DNA of 64,000 bases from NCBI RefSeq assembly GCF_010468565.1, contig NZ_WUEG01000006.1, forward strand, positions 62,001 through 126,000, given 5' to 3'. Below are positions 44,290-55,346 of the stretch, in pieces. The notes under the pieces are model-generated. The model saw nothing but the letters and a program-made list of their open reading frames with translations, ran no database searches and was not told the DNA's origin. This DNA comes from Allomuricauda sp. TY007. GTDB lineage: Bacteria; Bacteroidota; Bacteroidia; Flavobacteriales; Flavobacteriaceae. A program made the translations under genes and the position numbers. Position 1 is the stretch's first letter. Every line of letters begins with the position of its first letter.

Positions 44290-44706
44290 TTATTTGTTCA
44301 AATTACAGAACAGATTGAATAAATGCCCATCCAAATCGGCAAAAACACCCACGTAATAACCGTTATCGTCGTAAAAACTTTTTCTATCATTCCTAGGGTC
44401 AAAACGAATGGTTCCCCCTATCTTTTTTACTTTGTCTATCCACTCGTGGATTTCTTCCTTGCTGTCTGCGGAGAGAGTGAACATAATCTCATTTCCTTGG
44501 CTTAAATTGGCCACCTCCCCTTCTAGACTAGTTTTTAGCTTTTCTTTTTTAAAAAAGTGAATAACAAACTCATCGTCACCGAACAAGAAGCTTACCAAAT
44601 CTTTTGAGGGAGTTCCGTTTTGCTTAAACCCCAGTGCCAGATAAAACTTTTGTGTTCTTTCAACATTTTCTACGCCTAGGTTTGCCCAGATTTGTTTAGG
44701 TGTCAT
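44290..44706 (-). CDS. VOC-family (glyoxalase-like) protein, second copy
   Basis: 138 residues, similar in plan to its neighbour: IWANLGVENVERTQKFYLALGF, GDDEFVIHFFKKEKL, VGVFADLDGHLFNLFCN. The two genes are probably a tandem duplication. It overlaps the DinB gene upstream by 11 bp. Confidence 0.85.
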   Translation of the reverse strand: MTPKQIWANLGVENVERTQKFYLALGFKQNGTPSKDLVSFLFGDDEFVIHFFKKEKLKTSLEGEVANLSQGNEIMFTLSADSKEEIHEWIDKVKKIGGTIRFDPRNDRKSFYDDNGYYVGVFADLDGHLFNLFCNLNK

Positions 44707-45205
44707 TTTTTATGTTTTTAATGATTTGTTGTAGTTGATGGTTATGGCGCTGTGTATGTACTGTATTAAAGCCAATCCACTCGAGGCGGGTGAATGGCCC
44801 ATATTCTGGGATTTCAAAATCCAGACAGGTTTTTGACAGGTCCATATTCTTGGAGTTCGTATTGACCCATTGAATTTTCTCTTTCAAACTTGTCAGAAGA
44901 CGTTTTTTGTTAATTGGGTCATTTGTTGGAACAATCGCTTTGGGCGAATCCATTTTGATGTCAAAATTTAAAAACAACGCACGTATTTCAGTCAGTTTTT
45001 GGTCTGGGGGGCGTTGGGTATCTTTAACCTCTCCCAACAAAATTTTGGATACGTCGTATGATTTGTCCAGATGATTACCGACTTGCCCGGCGGTCCAACT
45101 ATTTTTGGCGGGCTTTATATTGAGTTGTTCATTGGTCAACGAAGAGAGCAGCTCAATAAGCGTTGAGGTTACAGTGTGGTATTCTTTTAAAATAGTTCTA
45201 TCCAT
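44696..45205 (-). CDS. DinB-family protein
   Basis: 169 residues, four-helix DinB fold (SLTNEQLNIKPAKNSWTAGQVGNHLDKSYDVSKIL; GFNTVHTQRHNHQLQQI). Metal-ligand histidines at NHLDKS and in HTQRHNHQL. Overlaps both neighbours (8 and 11 bp). Confidence 0.87.
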   Translation of the reverse strand: MDRTILKEYHTVTSTLIELLSSLTNEQLNIKPAKNSWTAGQVGNHLDKSYDVSKILLGEVKDTQRPPDQKLTEIRALFLNFDIKMDSPKAIVPTNDPINKKRLLTSLKEKIQWVNTNSKNMDLSKTCLDFEIPEYGPFTRLEWIGFNTVHTQRHNHQLQQIIKNIKNDT

Positions 45206-45740
45206 TCTGTTCGGGTTTGTATATATTCAGTATGTTGCCACATTTAAAAGGTTTGGCGCTTACTAATTTAAGTTGTTGCTGTTTCTCGGTCTGAAATAAA
45301 GGTGTTCCTTTGCCCAGAACCACAGGATTTACAATAATTCGGTATTCGTCTATCAAGTTGTGTTCTATAAATGATGAGGCTATATTGGCCCCGGCAAACA
45401 ACACCATGTCCTTCCCTGGTTTTTCTTTTTCTTTTTGTATTTCTTCGGCGACGTTTCCGGGAGCTATTCTGGCATTCATTTTTGCCTTTTGTAGGGTTGT
45501 GGAGAATACAATTTTGGGTGTTTGGTTCATTATATCTGCAAATTCACCTTTTTGATCGGGCCAATAATCCAGCATCAACTCATACGATTTTCTACCATAG
45601 ATAAAAGTATCCACCGTTTTCATAAAATCCATCATGTATCTCTGCATTTCATCATTCCAAACGTGCCAATTGATATCATTGTCCACTCCTTCAATATAAC
45701 CGTCGATGGACACTAGCATAGATAAAATAACCTGTCTCAT
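45198..45740 (-). CDS. dihydrofolate reductase-like (RibD C-terminal) protein
   Basis: 180 residues. MLVSIDGYIEG, FIYGRKSYELMLDYWP, VLFAGANIASSFIEHNLIDEYRIIVNPVVLGKGTPLF: the NADPH-binding fold of RibD-C/YwjB-type reductases. First gene of the leftward operon; a TACCTTTG -7 box (45775-45782) lies 35 bp upstream. Confidence 0.88.
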   Translation of the reverse strand: MRQVILSMLVSIDGYIEGVDNDINWHVWNDEMQRYMMDFMKTVDTFIYGRKSYELMLDYWPDQKGEFADIMNQTPKIVFSTTLQKAKMNARIAPGNVAEEIQKEKEKPGKDMVLFAGANIASSFIEHNLIDEYRIIVNPVVLGKGTPLFQTEKQQQLKLVSAKPFKCGNILNIYKPEQNG

Positions 45741-45774
45741 AACACTCGTTTCCGTTTAACAATCAAGGTGTTAC

Positions 45775-45799
45775 CAAAGGTATGTGTACTAATTAGTAC
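45775..45799. promoter_or_regulatory. leftward promoter with 14-bp palindromic operator
   Basis: TACCTTTG on the minus strand (45775-45782) is an exact -7 box for the DHFR-like gene. Four bases upstream is the perfect palindrome GTACTAATTAGTAC (45786-45799), which would cover the spacer between -7 and -33. A likely operator; TACT-N4-AGTA palindromes are bound by HxlR-type regulators, though the divergent gene here is AraC/GlxA-type. Confidence 0.55.
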
Positions 45800-45830
45800 T
45801 TTGGGGGTATATTTACGTCAATATAACGGG

Positions 45831-45861
45831 TTGATTGCGACAGCAACTTACTATACCTTTG
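45831..45861 (+). promoter_or_regulatory. promoter of the GlxA-type regulator
   Basis: TTG (45831-45833), 20 nt, TACCTTTG (45854-45861): -33 and exact -7 elements, start expected near 45868, ATG at 45892. Confidence 0.55.
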
Positions 45862-45891
45862 GATTAAAGTTAATCAATTGATTTTCAGAAA

Positions 45892-46872
45892 ATGAAACAT
45901 ATATCGATACTTGTTCCCGAAGGAGATTCGAGCCTGAGCAATTTGGAGGCAACTTTTAAAATGTTCAATATGACCAATAGTGCCCTGCAAAGAGCGGGCA
46001 AAGCTCCAATGTTTGCCACTCACCTTGTGGGTACACAAAAAACAGCGAGGTCAAGCAACGGGATGTTCAATATTATACCAAATACGACTATTGAGGATAT
46101 AAAGAAAACCGACTTGATCATTATTCCTGCAATTCATGGTGATTACAGGGAGGTAGTTTCCAAAAACAGTGCACTTATTCCTTGGATCAAAACGCAATAC
46201 CGCAATGGTGCCGAAGTGGCGAGTCTGTGTATTGGTGCATTTATATTGGCGGGTACAGGTTTGCTCGATGGAAAAGAGTGCGCCACGCATTGGCTGGCAG
46301 CAAGTGAGTTTAGGGAGATGTACCCCAAAGTAAATCTGGTGGATGATAAAATTATCACCGACGAGAACGGTTTGTACACTAGCGGAGGCGCCTATTCATC
46401 TTTAAACCTAAACCTTTATTTAGTGGAAAAGTTTGCCGGTCGCGAAATGGCGGTGCTATCCTCAAAAGTTTTTGAAATAGACATTGGCCGTGTCAGCCAA
46501 TCGCCATTTATCATTTTCAAAGGGCAAAAATCCCATAACGATAAGGAGGTTTTAAAGGCTCAGGAATTTATTGAGCAAAATTATCAAGATAAAATAACCG
46601 TTGATGATCTATCCGATAAAATTGCGGTAAGTCGAAGAACCTTCGAAAGACGTTTTAAAAAGGCTACCTCAAACACGGTTATCGAATACCTACAACGTGT
46701 AAAAGTGGAAGCAGCGAAAAAGGAGTTGGAAAAAGGAAGAAAAACGGTCAACGAAGTAATGTATGAAGTGGGATATAACGACCCCAAGGCGTTTAGGGAT
46801 ACCTTTAAGAAATTTACGAATATGACCCCCTCGAAATATTTGATCAAGTACAGTAGGGCTGTTGCAATTTGA
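45892..46872 (+). CDS. GlxA-family transcriptional regulator (DJ-1/PfpI domain + AraC HTH)
   Basis: 326 residues. Residues ~1-190 are a DJ-1/PfpI-like sensor with SLCIGAFILAGTGLLDG around the nucleophile-elbow Cys and a following CATHWLAA; ~220-320 are an AraC double HTH (DDLSDKIAVSRRTFERRFKKATS; VNEVMYEVGYNDPKAFRDTFKKFTNMTPSKY). Probably controls the divergent operon of small enzymes. Confidence 0.92.
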   Translation: MKHISILVPEGDSSLSNLEATFKMFNMTNSALQRAGKAPMFATHLVGTQKTARSSNGMFNIIPNTTIEDIKKTDLIIIPAIHGDYREVVSKNSALIPWIKTQYRNGAEVASLCIGAFILAGTGLLDGKECATHWLAASEFREMYPKVNLVDDKIITDENGLYTSGGAYSSLNLNLYLVEKFAGREMAVLSSKVFEIDIGRVSQSPFIIFKGQKSHNDKEVLKAQEFIEQNYQDKITVDDLSDKIAVSRRTFERRFKKATSNTVIEYLQRVKVEAAKKELEKGRKTVNEVMYEVGYNDPKAFRDTFKKFTNMTPSKYLIKYSRAVAI

Positions 46873-46940
46873 TAAAACGTATTAAGAAGAATCTTTCTTT
46901 TCCCTAAGGATGAATAGACGAGTCCTTCAATTTTCCAACT

Positions 46941-48491
46941 TTACAATGGAATATTCCCATGCTTCTTCCAGGGAGTTTGCACCTCTTTTTTCTCCAACAT
47001 GGCAAAAGTCTTCAACAATTTGCTTCGCGTATCTTTGGGCAGAATTACCTCATCAATAAATCCACGCTTAGCGGCTCGATAAGGATTGGCAAACTTATCG
47101 GCATACTCTGCTTCTTTCTCCTTTAATTTGGCTTCCGGGTTATCGGCGGCAGCAATTTCCTTTCTAAAAATAATTTCACTGGCACCCTTTGCCCCCATCA
47201 CCGCGATTTCCGCACTTGGCCAAGCAAAGTTGAAGTCGGCACCAATATGTTTGGAATTCATTACGTCGTAGGCGCCGCCATAAGCTTTACGGGTAATCAC
47301 GGTAACTCGTGGCACGGTCGCTTCACTCAGGGCATAGAGTAATTTTGCCCCGTGTATAATAATTCCGCTCCACTCTTGGTCAGTTCCAGGCAAAAATCCA
47401 GGAACATCAACCAACACCAATAATGGAATATTGAAAGAATCACAAAAACGGGTAAAACGGGCTGCCTTTGTGGAGCTGTTCACATCCAAAACCCCTGCCA
47501 AAAACATAGGTTGATTGGCAATAATCCCAATACTCCTACCCCCTAATCTAGCAAAACCGGTAATAATATTTTCAGCGTAATCTTTATGGATTTCATAAAA
47601 CGAATCGGTATCAATAATTCCTCCTATAACATCATGCATATCGTAAGGCTTGTTGGGATTATCCGGAACTATACTAGACAACTCCTCCCTTGTTTCATCA
47701 CCAAGTTTATAAGGCAACAATGAGGTGGTTTCCTTATTGTTTTGGGGCAGATAATTCAACAAGCTTCGAATATCATCCAAGCAAGTAGCATCGTTATTGG
47801 AAGTTTTATGGGCCACACCGGATTTTACCGCGTGGGTACTGGCTCCTCCCAACTCCTCCGAAGTAACGGACTCATTGGTCACCGTTTTTACCACATTGGG
47901 CCCGGTAACGAACATATAGCTGGTTTCCTCCACCATAATAATAAAATCCGTCATTGCAGGCGAATACACCGCTCCACCGGCACAAGGGCCCATAATGGCA
48001 GAAATCTGTGGAATTACCCCTGATGCTTGCACGTTGCGGTAAAAAATATCGGCATAACCACCAAGCGACCTCACTCCTTCCTGAATTCGGGCACCGCCAG
48101 AATCGTTGAGACCGATTACGGGTGCTCCCACTTTCATGGCCAAATCCATCACCTTACATATTTTTTCGGCATGGGTTTCGGAAAGCGCTCCTCCAAAAAC
48201 GGTGAAATCCTGGGCATACACATACACCAATCTTCCGTTTACGGTTCCATAACCTGTTACCACGCCATCACCATAATACATTTCCTTGTCCATACCAAAA
48301 TCGGTGGTACGGTGGGTCACCAAAATGCCCATTTCTTCAAAAGAGCCTTCATCCAAAAAGTAAAGTACCCTTTCGCGAGCCGTCAACTTTTTCTTTTGAT
48401 GTTGTTTTTCGATACGTTTTTCACCACCGCCCAAATAGGCCTGTGCTATTTTTTCTTGTAGTGCTTTTATTTTGGGGTCCATAGGATTCAA
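46941..48491 (-). CDS. acyl-CoA (propionyl-CoA) carboxylase carboxyltransferase subunit
   Basis: 516 residues. [64 protein letters not shown] and the C-terminal [18 protein letters not shown] are carboxyltransferase motifs of the PccB type. Overlaps the biotin carboxylase gene by 4 bp. Methylmalonyl-CoA mutase encoded nearby points to propionyl-CoA as substrate. Confidence 0.94.
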   Translation of the reverse strand: MNPMDPKIKALQEKIAQAYLGGGEKRIEKQHQKKKLTARERVLYFLDEGSFEEMGILVTHRTTDFGMDKEMYYGDGVVTGYGTVNGRLVYVYAQDFTVFGGALSETHAEKICKVMDLAMKVGAPVIGLNDSGGARIQEGVRSLGGYADIFYRNVQASGVIPQISAIMGPCAGGAVYSPAMTDFIIMVEETSYMFVTGPNVVKTVTNESVTSEELGGASTHAVKSGVAHKTSNNDATCLDDIRSLLNYLPQNNKETTSLLPYKLGDETREELSSIVPDNPNKPYDMHDVIGGIIDTDSFYEIHKDYAENIITGFARLGGRSIGIIANQPMFLAGVLDVNSSTKAARFTRFCDSFNIPLLVLVDVPGFLPGTDQEWSGIIIHGAKLLYALSEATVPRVTVITRKAYGGAYDVMNSKHIGADFNFAWPSAEIAVMGAKGASEIIFRKEIAAADNPEAKLKEKEAEYADKFANPYRAAKRGFIDEVILPKDTRSKLLKTFAMLEKKEVQTPWKKHGNIPL

Positions 48492-49930
48492 TTTGAAGGT
48501 AATCGTACTATTTTCTTGTCTTCCAGAAATTGATAAAGGGCTATCATAGCAGCAACCTCTGCTCCGTTGGCCGTTTGCTGCTTGATTTTTTCCGGAGAAT
48601 AATAATTCTTCACAAAATGGGTGTCAAAGTTCCCTGACCGGAAAGCATCGTGAGCAAACACAAAACTTCCGAAAGGCAAGGTAGTCTGCACCCCTTTCAC
48701 TTTATATTTTTTAATGGCATCGAGCATCAATTCAATGGCTTCTTCGCGAGTTTTACCATAGGTAATAAGCTTGGACAGCATGGGATCGTAGTAAATGGGG
48801 ATATCCATTCCCTCCTTAAAACCATTGTCCACCCTAATCCCTTCACCAACGGGTAATTGATAGGCTTCGAGATTTCCCACACTGGGCAAGAAATCGTTCA
48901 ATGGGTCTTCGGCATACACGCGAAGTTCCACCGCATGACCATTGATTTTTAAGTCTTCCTGTTTCATTGGGAGTTCCTCGCCACGAGCTACTTTTATTTG
49001 CAATTCCACCAAGTCCACTCCCGTAACAAGTTCGGTAACGGGGTGTTCCACTTGCAGGCGCGTATTCATCTCCAAAAAATAGAAATTGAGGTCGGCATCC
49101 ATCAAAAACTCAACAGTACCTGCTCCAACATAATCACAAGATTTGGCCACCTTGCACGCTGCAACGCCCATTTCTTCCCGCAATTCCGGGGTTAAAATGG
49201 CAGAAGGCGCCTCTTCCACCACTTTTTGATGGCGTCGCTGTATACTGCATTCTCTTTCAAAAAAATGGAGGACATTACCGTGCGTATCGGCCATGACCTG
49301 TACTTCGATGTGCCTGGGAGATTTAACGTATTTCTCCACAAAAACAGAACCATCACCAAAAGCGGAAGTAGCCTCGCTTATGGCTCTTTTCATGCCCGAT
49401 TCAAGGTCTTCCGCCTTTTCCACAATACGCATTCCTTTACCTCCACCACCGGCAGAAGCTTTGATCAAAATGGGGTAACCTACTTCATTCGCAATCTCGT
49501 GGGCCTTGGACACATCGGAAATCGCTTCGTCAATACCGGGCACCATAGGAATATCATAAGCCTTCACAGCTTCTTTGGCCGCCAATTTGCTCCCCATAAT
49601 CCGAATGGCTTTGGATTTTGGCCCTATAAAAGTGATGCCGCTCTTTTCCACAGCTTCGGCAAAATCAGCGTTTTCACTTAAAAAGCCATAGCCTGGATGA
49701 ATTCCATCAACATGAAGCTTTTTGGCCACCTCAATAATTTTGTCCCCTCGCAAATACGATTGGTTGGAAGGTGCTTCGCCAATACAAACGGCTTCATCCG
49801 CAAATTGTACGTGGGGGGCATTCCTGTCCGCTTCAGAAAACACGGCAACAGTATTTATGCCCATCTTTTTTACGGTTTTCATAACCCTTACCGCAATTTC
49901 GCCACGATTGGCGATCAATATTTTTTTCAT
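48488..49930 (-). CDS. biotin carboxylase subunit
   Basis: 480 residues. [16 protein letters not shown], the ATP-grasp loop [33 protein letters not shown], and [14 protein letters not shown] are diagnostic. Carboxylates biotin on the carrier protein encoded 6 bp upstream; supplies the carboxyltransferase encoded downstream. Confidence 0.95.
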   Translation of the reverse strand: MKKILIANRGEIAVRVMKTVKKMGINTVAVFSEADRNAPHVQFADEAVCIGEAPSNQSYLRGDKIIEVAKKLHVDGIHPGYGFLSENADFAEAVEKSGITFIGPKSKAIRIMGSKLAAKEAVKAYDIPMVPGIDEAISDVSKAHEIANEVGYPILIKASAGGGGKGMRIVEKAEDLESGMKRAISEATSAFGDGSVFVEKYVKSPRHIEVQVMADTHGNVLHFFERECSIQRRHQKVVEEAPSAILTPELREEMGVAACKVAKSCDYVGAGTVEFLMDADLNFYFLEMNTRLQVEHPVTELVTGVDLVELQIKVARGEELPMKQEDLKINGHAVELRVYAEDPLNDFLPSVGNLEAYQLPVGEGIRVDNGFKEGMDIPIYYDPMLSKLITYGKTREEAIELMLDAIKKYKVKGVQTTLPFGSFVFAHDAFRSGNFDTHFVKNYYSPEKIKQQTANGAEVAAMIALYQFLEDKKIVRLPSN

Positions 49931-49936
49931 GCTATT

Positions 49937-50437
49937 TTATTGAAATTCAATCAATAATTGTTTCTTGTCAACGGCATCACCTTTCGATACTCCTATTTTT
50001 TTGATAACGCCGTTTCTCGGAGAGGTAATAATGTTTTCCATTTTCATGGCTTCCAGAATCAATAGTTGGCCTTCTTCTTCAACTTCCTGACCTTCTTCCA
50101 CCAAAATATCCAAAATTAATCCTGGCATAGGTGCGGATATAGAATCTATATTTTTACTGCCATTGGTAGCAAAGCCCATTTTTTGGATAAGTTCATCCAA
50201 AGGGGTTTGGATTAAGGTTTGGTATTCCCTTCCGTTAACACTTATGGTGTAGGTTCCATTATTAAAGTTGGAATCCAAAATTTTTATATGGTACGATCCC
50301 CCATTTTTTAAAAGATGAAAGGCATCATCACCGGTTTTGATCAAATCCAACGAAGAAATAGTGTCCTTGGAAAGTTTAAAGTCAAAGTCATCGCCAACCT
50401 TGACCGTATAAGTATCGTTCATATATAAAATTTCCAT
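49937..50437 (-). CDS. biotin carboxyl carrier protein of the acyl-CoA carboxylase
   Basis: 166 residues. C-terminal biotinyl domain with the biotin lysine in LEAMKME; the ~90-residue N-terminal part is a separate beta domain that probably binds the complex. Start is at 50437 or at a second ATG 15 bp inside. First gene of the three-gene carboxylase operon; TAGCTTTG (50480-50487, minus) may be its -7 box. Confidence 0.92.
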   Translation of the reverse strand: MEILYMNDTYTVKVGDDFDFKLSKDTISSLDLIKTGDDAFHLLKNGGSYHIKILDSNFNNGTYTISVNGREYQTLIQTPLDELIQKMGFATNGSKNIDSISAPMPGLILDILVEEGQEVEEEGQLLILEAMKMENIITSPRNGVIKKIGVSKGDAVDKKQLLIEFQ

Positions 50438-50774
50438 TGGTTAGCTTGATAAATATAAGGGTAATGCATTAAAATCACACAAAGCTAAACGCTTAAACCA
50501 GTAAGAATTATGACATTGATCATTCATTTTTTGATAGATGATTGCTAATTATGTTGTATCCTAGTAAACTGCCTCGGGGCAAGCCTGTCTGCCGACAAAG
50601 GCAGGCTCACGAGGCACCTGCCTGGCCGGTAGGCAGGTTGATAGGAAAAACACATTTTGATTTCGGGGCAAGCCTCGGAGCAACATGCCTAACGGCAGTC
50701 AGGTTTAAATCTCGATTATCGAGTTAAGCGGTAGATATAATCATTTGTTTATTTTTGATGACAAATTTTGAACT
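50438..50774. repeat. spacer with palindromic dispersed repeats
   Basis: No gene seen. From 50578 to 50640 two long hairpins stand side by side: GCCTG...CAGGC around 50583-50607, and CACCTGCCT...AGGCAGGT around 50619-50638. Further related sequence runs to ~50710. A TATTTTTG (50750-50757) is an exact -7 box for udk, without a clear -33. Confidence 0.55.
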
Positions 50775-51383
50775 ATGTTGATTCTTGGGATTGCTGGTGG
50801 CACAGGGTGCGGAAAAACAACGGTAGTAAACCAAATTGTGGAGCAATTGCCCGAAAATGAGGTAGGTGTGATTTCGCAGGATTCCTACTACAACGACCTT
50901 TCCCATATGAGCCGGGAAGAGAGGGCCAAAATTAATTTTGACCACCCCAATTCCATTGATTTTGACCTATTGATTGAGCATATTGACCAGTTAAGGGCAG
51001 GAAAGACCGTGGACACTCCTATTTATTCCTTTGTAGAGGAAACCCGAATGAAGGAAACCGTGCCTACGCCACCGCGAAAAGTGATGATTGTGGAAGGGAT
51101 TTTGGTGTTGAGTAATCCCAAATTAAGGGATATGTTCGATATAAAAATATTTGTTCATGCAGATTCGGACGAGCGTTTGATTCGAAGGTTACAGCGGGAC
51201 ACGCAGGAACGGGGCCATGATTTAAACAAGGTACTCACTCGATATCAGACCGCGGTAAAACCAATGCACCTTCAATTTATTGAACCCTCGAAGGAGTTTG
51301 CGGATATCATTATACCGAACAATCGCTACAATACGGTTGCCGTAGATGTTGTAAGGACCATCATCAACAATAATCTTACGTAA
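50775..51383 (+). CDS. udk: uridine kinase
   Basis: 202 residues. Walker A GGTGCGKTTV at the N-terminus, QDSYYNDLSHM and FDHPNSIDFDLL substrate motifs, and VEGILVLSNPKLRDMFDIKIFV typical of Udk. Phosphorylates uridine and cytidine for pyrimidine salvage. First gene of a likely operon with the DivIC-like gene and methylmalonyl-CoA mutase. Confidence 0.95.
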   Translation: MLILGIAGGTGCGKTTVVNQIVEQLPENEVGVISQDSYYNDLSHMSREERAKINFDHPNSIDFDLLIEHIDQLRAGKTVDTPIYSFVEETRMKETVPTPPRKVMIVEGILVLSNPKLRDMFDIKIFVHADSDERLIRRLQRDTQERGHDLNKVLTRYQTAVKPMHLQFIEPSKEFADIIIPNNRYNTVAVDVVRTIINNNLT

Positions 51384-51384
51384 C

Positions 51385-51717
51385 ATGGGCCTAAAGGAAT
51401 TGAGAAAAAAGAAATGGTTCAAGATAATGACCAATACCTATATCTTGGTCCTGACCATTTTTGTGATTTGGATGGCTTTTTTTGACACCAATTCCCTAAT
51501 GATCCATTTGGAACTTGAAAACGAAATAGATAAGTTGGAAAAGGAGAAGGAGTTTCTGAAAAGTGAAATCGCCAAGGATAAGGAAATCTTGGAAAAGATG
51601 TCGGATAAGAGAGAGTTGGAAAGGCTTGCCCGTGAAAAATATTACATGAAAAAGGAAAATGAAGAAATATTCCTGATTGAATATGAAGATAGTCTAAAGA
51701 ACAAACAAGATGAGTAA
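51385..51717 (+). CDS. FtsB/DivIC-like septum formation initiator
   Basis: 110 residues: one transmembrane helix (YILVLTIFVIWMAFF) and then a coiled coil (~40-85, IDKLEKEKEFLKSEIAKDKEIL) with the conserved LERLAREKYYMKKENEEIFLIEY tail. It should act at the division septum with FtsL/FtsQ homologues. One base after udk and overlapping the mutase gene by 8 bp. Confidence 0.88.
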   Translation: MGLKELRKKKWFKIMTNTYILVLTIFVIWMAFFDTNSLMIHLELENEIDKLEKEKEFLKSEIAKDKEILEKMSDKRELERLAREKYYMKKENEEIFLIEYEDSLKNKQDE

Positions 51718-53110
51718 CACTGGTCTATTTAACGAATTTCCTGAAGTTTCCGCCAAACAGTGGAAACAAAAAATCCAGATGGACCTCAAAGGTGCCGATT
51801 ACAACGAAACCTTGGTTTGGGAATCCTTGGAAGGGATTAATGTTAAACCTTTTTACCATCAAGAGGACATTGCGGGCATTCCTTCCTTTTCTCTCCCCAA
51901 AGACCATGATTGGTCGGTAGGCCAATCAATTTATGCGGGGGATGGCAAAAAAGCCAATGCAAAGGCTCAAGAAATACTCGAAAAAGGTGCGGAAAGCATA
52001 ATTTTCACTATTCCCAATGAGAAAATTGACTTCGAAACCTTGTTCTCTGGCATCAATTTAGAGACGGTGCAGCTTTACTTCAATTTTGAGTTTTTGGCCC
52101 TGGAACCTGTCAAAAAATTAGTTTCACTTCTAAAAGACAAAAAAGCAAAGGCCCATTTGAACATCGACATCATTGGGCATTTGGCCAAAGATGGCAACTG
52201 GTATCACAACCTTGAAGAGGACCACAAACTACTGACACAAATACTCGCTTTAGGCAATTCCGATATTTCAGTCATTGGAGTGGACTCATCTCTATACCAA
52301 AATGCCGGGGCCAACATGGTGCAACAATTGGCATACAGCTTAGCACACGCCAATGAATATTTAAATCACTTTGTCACTTCGAGTGCTCCCGATAGCAATG
52401 GGGACGGGAAGTCTTTCCCCATTACTTTTAAAGTTGCCGTTGGCAGCAACTATTTCTTTGAAATAGCCAAAACAAAAGCCTTACGATGGCTTTGGAACAG
52501 CTTGGCGGCCGAATACAACATTCAAGGTGGGTGCAACATTTTGGCCATACCCTCCAAGCGCAACAAAACCTTGTACGATTACAACGTGAATATGCTCCGT
52601 ACTACATCAGAATCCATGTCGGCAGTTTTGGGCGGAGCGGATACCGTTTGTAATTTAGCCTATGATGCCATTTATCATAAAGACAATGCGTTCGGAGAAC
52701 GAATTGCACGTAACCAACTGTTGCTTTTAAAAGAAGAATCCTATCTGGCCAGAGCTTCGCAAATTTCTGAAGGCACTTATTATATCGAATCACTCACACA
52801 TCAATTGGCAGAAAAAGCCTTGGTTCTTTTTAAGCAGATTGAAAAAGCAGGCGGTTTTTTAGATAGTTTAAAAAAAGGCATGGTGCAGCGTAAAATAAAG
52901 GAAAGTGCGGACAAGGAGCAACAGCTTTTTGATGAAGGGAAGATAGTTTCTCTTGGCACCAACAAATACCAAAATCCACAGGACCGCATGAAGGACGAAT
53001 TGGAACTCTATCCTTTTGTAAAAACCAAAGCACGAAAAACCATTATTGAGCCCATCATCGAAAAAAGATTGGCGGAAACTTTGGAACAAAAAAGACTGAA
53101 CAATGAGTAG
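51710..53110 (+). CDS. mutA: methylmalonyl-CoA mutase small subunit
   Basis: 466 residues. [28 protein letters not shown], then a TIM-barrel mutase-like domain; no B12-binding domain at the C-terminus, as usual for the non-catalytic subunit. It overlaps the large-subunit gene by 8 bp (coupled translation). Confidence 0.92.
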   Translation: MSNTGLFNEFPEVSAKQWKQKIQMDLKGADYNETLVWESLEGINVKPFYHQEDIAGIPSFSLPKDHDWSVGQSIYAGDGKKANAKAQEILEKGAESIIFTIPNEKIDFETLFSGINLETVQLYFNFEFLALEPVKKLVSLLKDKKAKAHLNIDIIGHLAKDGNWYHNLEEDHKLLTQILALGNSDISVIGVDSSLYQNAGANMVQQLAYSLAHANEYLNHFVTSSAPDSNGDGKSFPITFKVAVGSNYFFEIAKTKALRWLWNSLAAEYNIQGGCNILAIPSKRNKTLYDYNVNMLRTTSESMSAVLGGADTVCNLAYDAIYHKDNAFGERIARNQLLLLKEESYLARASQISEGTYYIESLTHQLAEKALVLFKQIEKAGGFLDSLKKGMVQRKIKESADKEQQLFDEGKIVSLGTNKYQNPQDRMKDELELYPFVKTKARKTIIEPIIEKRLAETLEQKRLNNE

Positions 53111-55211
53111 AAAAAACCTTCAACATCTGGAATTAAGTTCAGAGTTCGGAGTTCAGAATTCAGAGTTGGAGAATACCCATAACTCAAAACTCATAACTCA
53201 TAACTATAGCCATACCAACTTTGCTGCGGGCATCTCGCCATTTTTACGTGGCCCCTACTCCACCATGTATGTTCGCAGGCCCTGGACCATTCGCCAATAT
53301 GCAGGTTTTTCCACTGCCGAGGAAAGCAATGCGTTTTACCGAAGAAATTTAGAGGCAGGCCAAAAAGGACTTTCCGTAGCATTTGATCTCCCCACGCACC
53401 GTGGTTACGATTCGGACAACGACCGCGTAGTCGGAGATGTGGGTAAGGCAGGAGTAGCCATAGATTCCGTTGAGGACATGAAAATTTTGTTCAACGGTAT
53501 CCCTTTGGACAAAATGTCCGTTTCCATGACTATGAATGGAGCAGTAATACCCATAATGGCCTTTTATATAGTAGCAGGTCTGGAGCAAGGTGTTTCCATG
53601 GAACAACTTTCCGGAACCATCCAAAACGATATTTTAAAGGAATTTATGGTGCGGAACACCTACATCTATCCTCCCACCCCCTCCATGCAGATCGTTGCGG
53701 ATATTTTTGAGTTCACCAGTAAAAATATGCCACGGTTCAACAGCATCAGCATTTCCGGTTACCACATGCACGAGGCTGGAGCTCCAGCATCCATGGAGTT
53801 GGCCTATACTTTGGCCGATGGAATCGAATACATCCGAACAGGTATAAAGGCTGGCTTAAAAATTGATGAATTTGCACCCAGACTTTCATTTTTCTGGGGT
53901 ATTGGGATGAATCACTTCGCCGAAATCGCAAAAATGCGGGCCGGACGCATGCTTTGGGCCAAGTTGGTACAACAATTCAACCCTTCAAATCCAAAATCAT
54001 TGATGCTCCGCACCCACAGTCAGACCAGTGGATGGAGCTTAACGGAGCAAGATCCTTTCAACAATGTGGCCAGAACCACCATTGAGGCCATGGCGGCAGT
54101 TTTTGGCGGTACCCAGAGCTTACATACAAATGCATTGGACGAAGCGATTGCCTTACCTACGGATTTTTCGGCACGTATTGCACGGAACACACAGATTTAC
54201 CTTCAACAGGAAACACACATCACAAAAACGGTAGATCCATGGGCAGGAAGTCATAAAGTGGAAAAATTGACCAACGATATTGCTGAAAATGCCTGGGAAT
54301 TGATTCAAGAGGTGGAAAAATTGGGCGGGATGACGAAGGCCATTGAAAAAGGCATCCCAAAAATGCGCATTGAAGAAGCCGCAGCCAAAAAGCAAGCCCG
54401 TATTGATAGTGGACAGGACATTATTGTTGGTGTGAACAAATATAGATTGGACAACGAGGACGACCTTCAAATTTTGGAAGTGGACAACGCCAAGGTTCGC
54501 AAGCAACAAATGGCTCGATTGGACCAAATACGAAGCAGTAGGGATTCCAAAGCTGTGGAAAAATCGCTCGAAGAAATACGTGTTGCTTCCAAAAAGGCCA
54601 TGGAAAACAACTCCGACCGTGGAAATTTGTTAGCTTTAGCCATAGAAGCAGCCAAACAGCGTGCTACCCTTGGTGAAATTAGTGATGCCATGGAAAGTGC
54701 GTTCGGACGTTATAGAGCAAAAATTCAATCCTTTACCGGAGTGTATTCCAAAGAAATCAAAAACGACGAAAGTTTTGAAAAGGCCCGTAAATTGGCCGAT
54801 GCCTTTGCCGAACAAGAAGGACGTAGACCCCGTATTATGGTGGCCAAAATGGGGCAAGACGGTCATGATCGTGGCGCCAAAGTAGTGGCCACTGGTTATG
54901 CCGATCTAGGTTTTGATGTGGATATTGGACCTTTGTTCCAAACACCTGCCGAAGTAGCCAAGCAAGCTGTGGAAAACGATGTTCATGTGTTGGGTATTTC
55001 TTCACTCGCCGGTGGACACAAAACACTGGTTCCCGAGGTGGTTCAAGAACTCAAAAAATACGGTCGCGAGGATATTATGGTCATTGTTGGGGGCGTAATT
55101 CCAAAGCAAGATTATGACCATCTGCTAAAAAATGGCGCGGTTGCCGTGTTCGGTCCAGGCACCAAAATTGCAGATGCAGCCACGGAAATTCTAAATATTC
55201 TATTGGATTAG
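53103..55211 (+). CDS. mutB: methylmalonyl-CoA mutase large (catalytic) subunit
   Basis: 702 residues. [30 protein letters not shown] and the [12 protein letters not shown] barrel motif, and a C-terminal B12 domain with DGHDRG (D-x-H-x-x-G) and the loops [11 protein letters not shown] and VGGVIP. Interconverts methylmalonyl- and succinyl-CoA, finishing the propionate route begun by the carboxylase. Residues ~12-35 are encoded by a tandem-repeat-like stretch. Confidence 0.95.
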   Translation: MSRKNLQHLELSSEFGVQNSELENTHNSKLITHNYSHTNFAAGISPFLRGPYSTMYVRRPWTIRQYAGFSTAEESNAFYRRNLEAGQKGLSVAFDLPTHRGYDSDNDRVVGDVGKAGVAIDSVEDMKILFNGIPLDKMSVSMTMNGAVIPIMAFYIVAGLEQGVSMEQLSGTIQNDILKEFMVRNTYIYPPTPSMQIVADIFEFTSKNMPRFNSISISGYHMHEAGAPASMELAYTLADGIEYIRTGIKAGLKIDEFAPRLSFFWGIGMNHFAEIAKMRAGRMLWAKLVQQFNPSNPKSLMLRTHSQTSGWSLTEQDPFNNVARTTIEAMAAVFGGTQSLHTNALDEAIALPTDFSARIARNTQIYLQQETHITKTVDPWAGSHKVEKLTNDIAENAWELIQEVEKLGGMTKAIEKGIPKMRIEEAAAKKQARIDSGQDIIVGVNKYRLDNEDDLQILEVDNAKVRKQQMARLDQIRSSRDSKAVEKSLEEIRVASKKAMENNSDRGNLLALAIEAAKQRATLGEISDAMESAFGRYRAKIQSFTGVYSKEIKNDESFEKARKLADAFAEQEGRRPRIMVAKMGQDGHDRGAKVVATGYADLGFDVDIGPLFQTPAEVAKQAVENDVHVLGISSLAGGHKTLVPEVVQELKKYGREDIMVIVGGVIPKQDYDHLLKNGAVAVFGPGTKIADAATEILNILLD
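53135..53205. repeat. in-frame short repeat in the mutB N-terminal coding region
   Basis: Two runs of near-identical units: TTCAGAGTT/TTCGGAGTT/TTCAGAATTCAGAGTT (53135-53170) and CATAACTC/AAAACT/CATAACTCATAACT (53178-53205). The encoded low-complexity segment ([14 protein letters not shown]...) precedes the conserved mutase fold and has no counterpart in the core domain. Confidence 0.6.
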
Positions 55212-55346
55212 AACCCATAACAGTCTAACAAATAAAAGTTTAACTTTATTTAACGTAGAATAGTAGGTTTATTCACCCCCTGTTAACAAATTACATTTTA
55301 TCGCATCCTAAATAATCGTATTTTTAGCACCTAACTTATCTATGAA
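55212..55346. other. spacer before parA
   Basis: 135 bp without a gene. TATTTTTAG near 55318-55326 is one base off the -7 consensus and is placed suitably for parA at 55347. Nothing else notable. Confidence 0.35.

Noticed and set aside
50570..50720. CRISPR-like array
   Set aside because: The palindromic units differ in length and have no regular spacers; they fit dispersed intergenic repeats.
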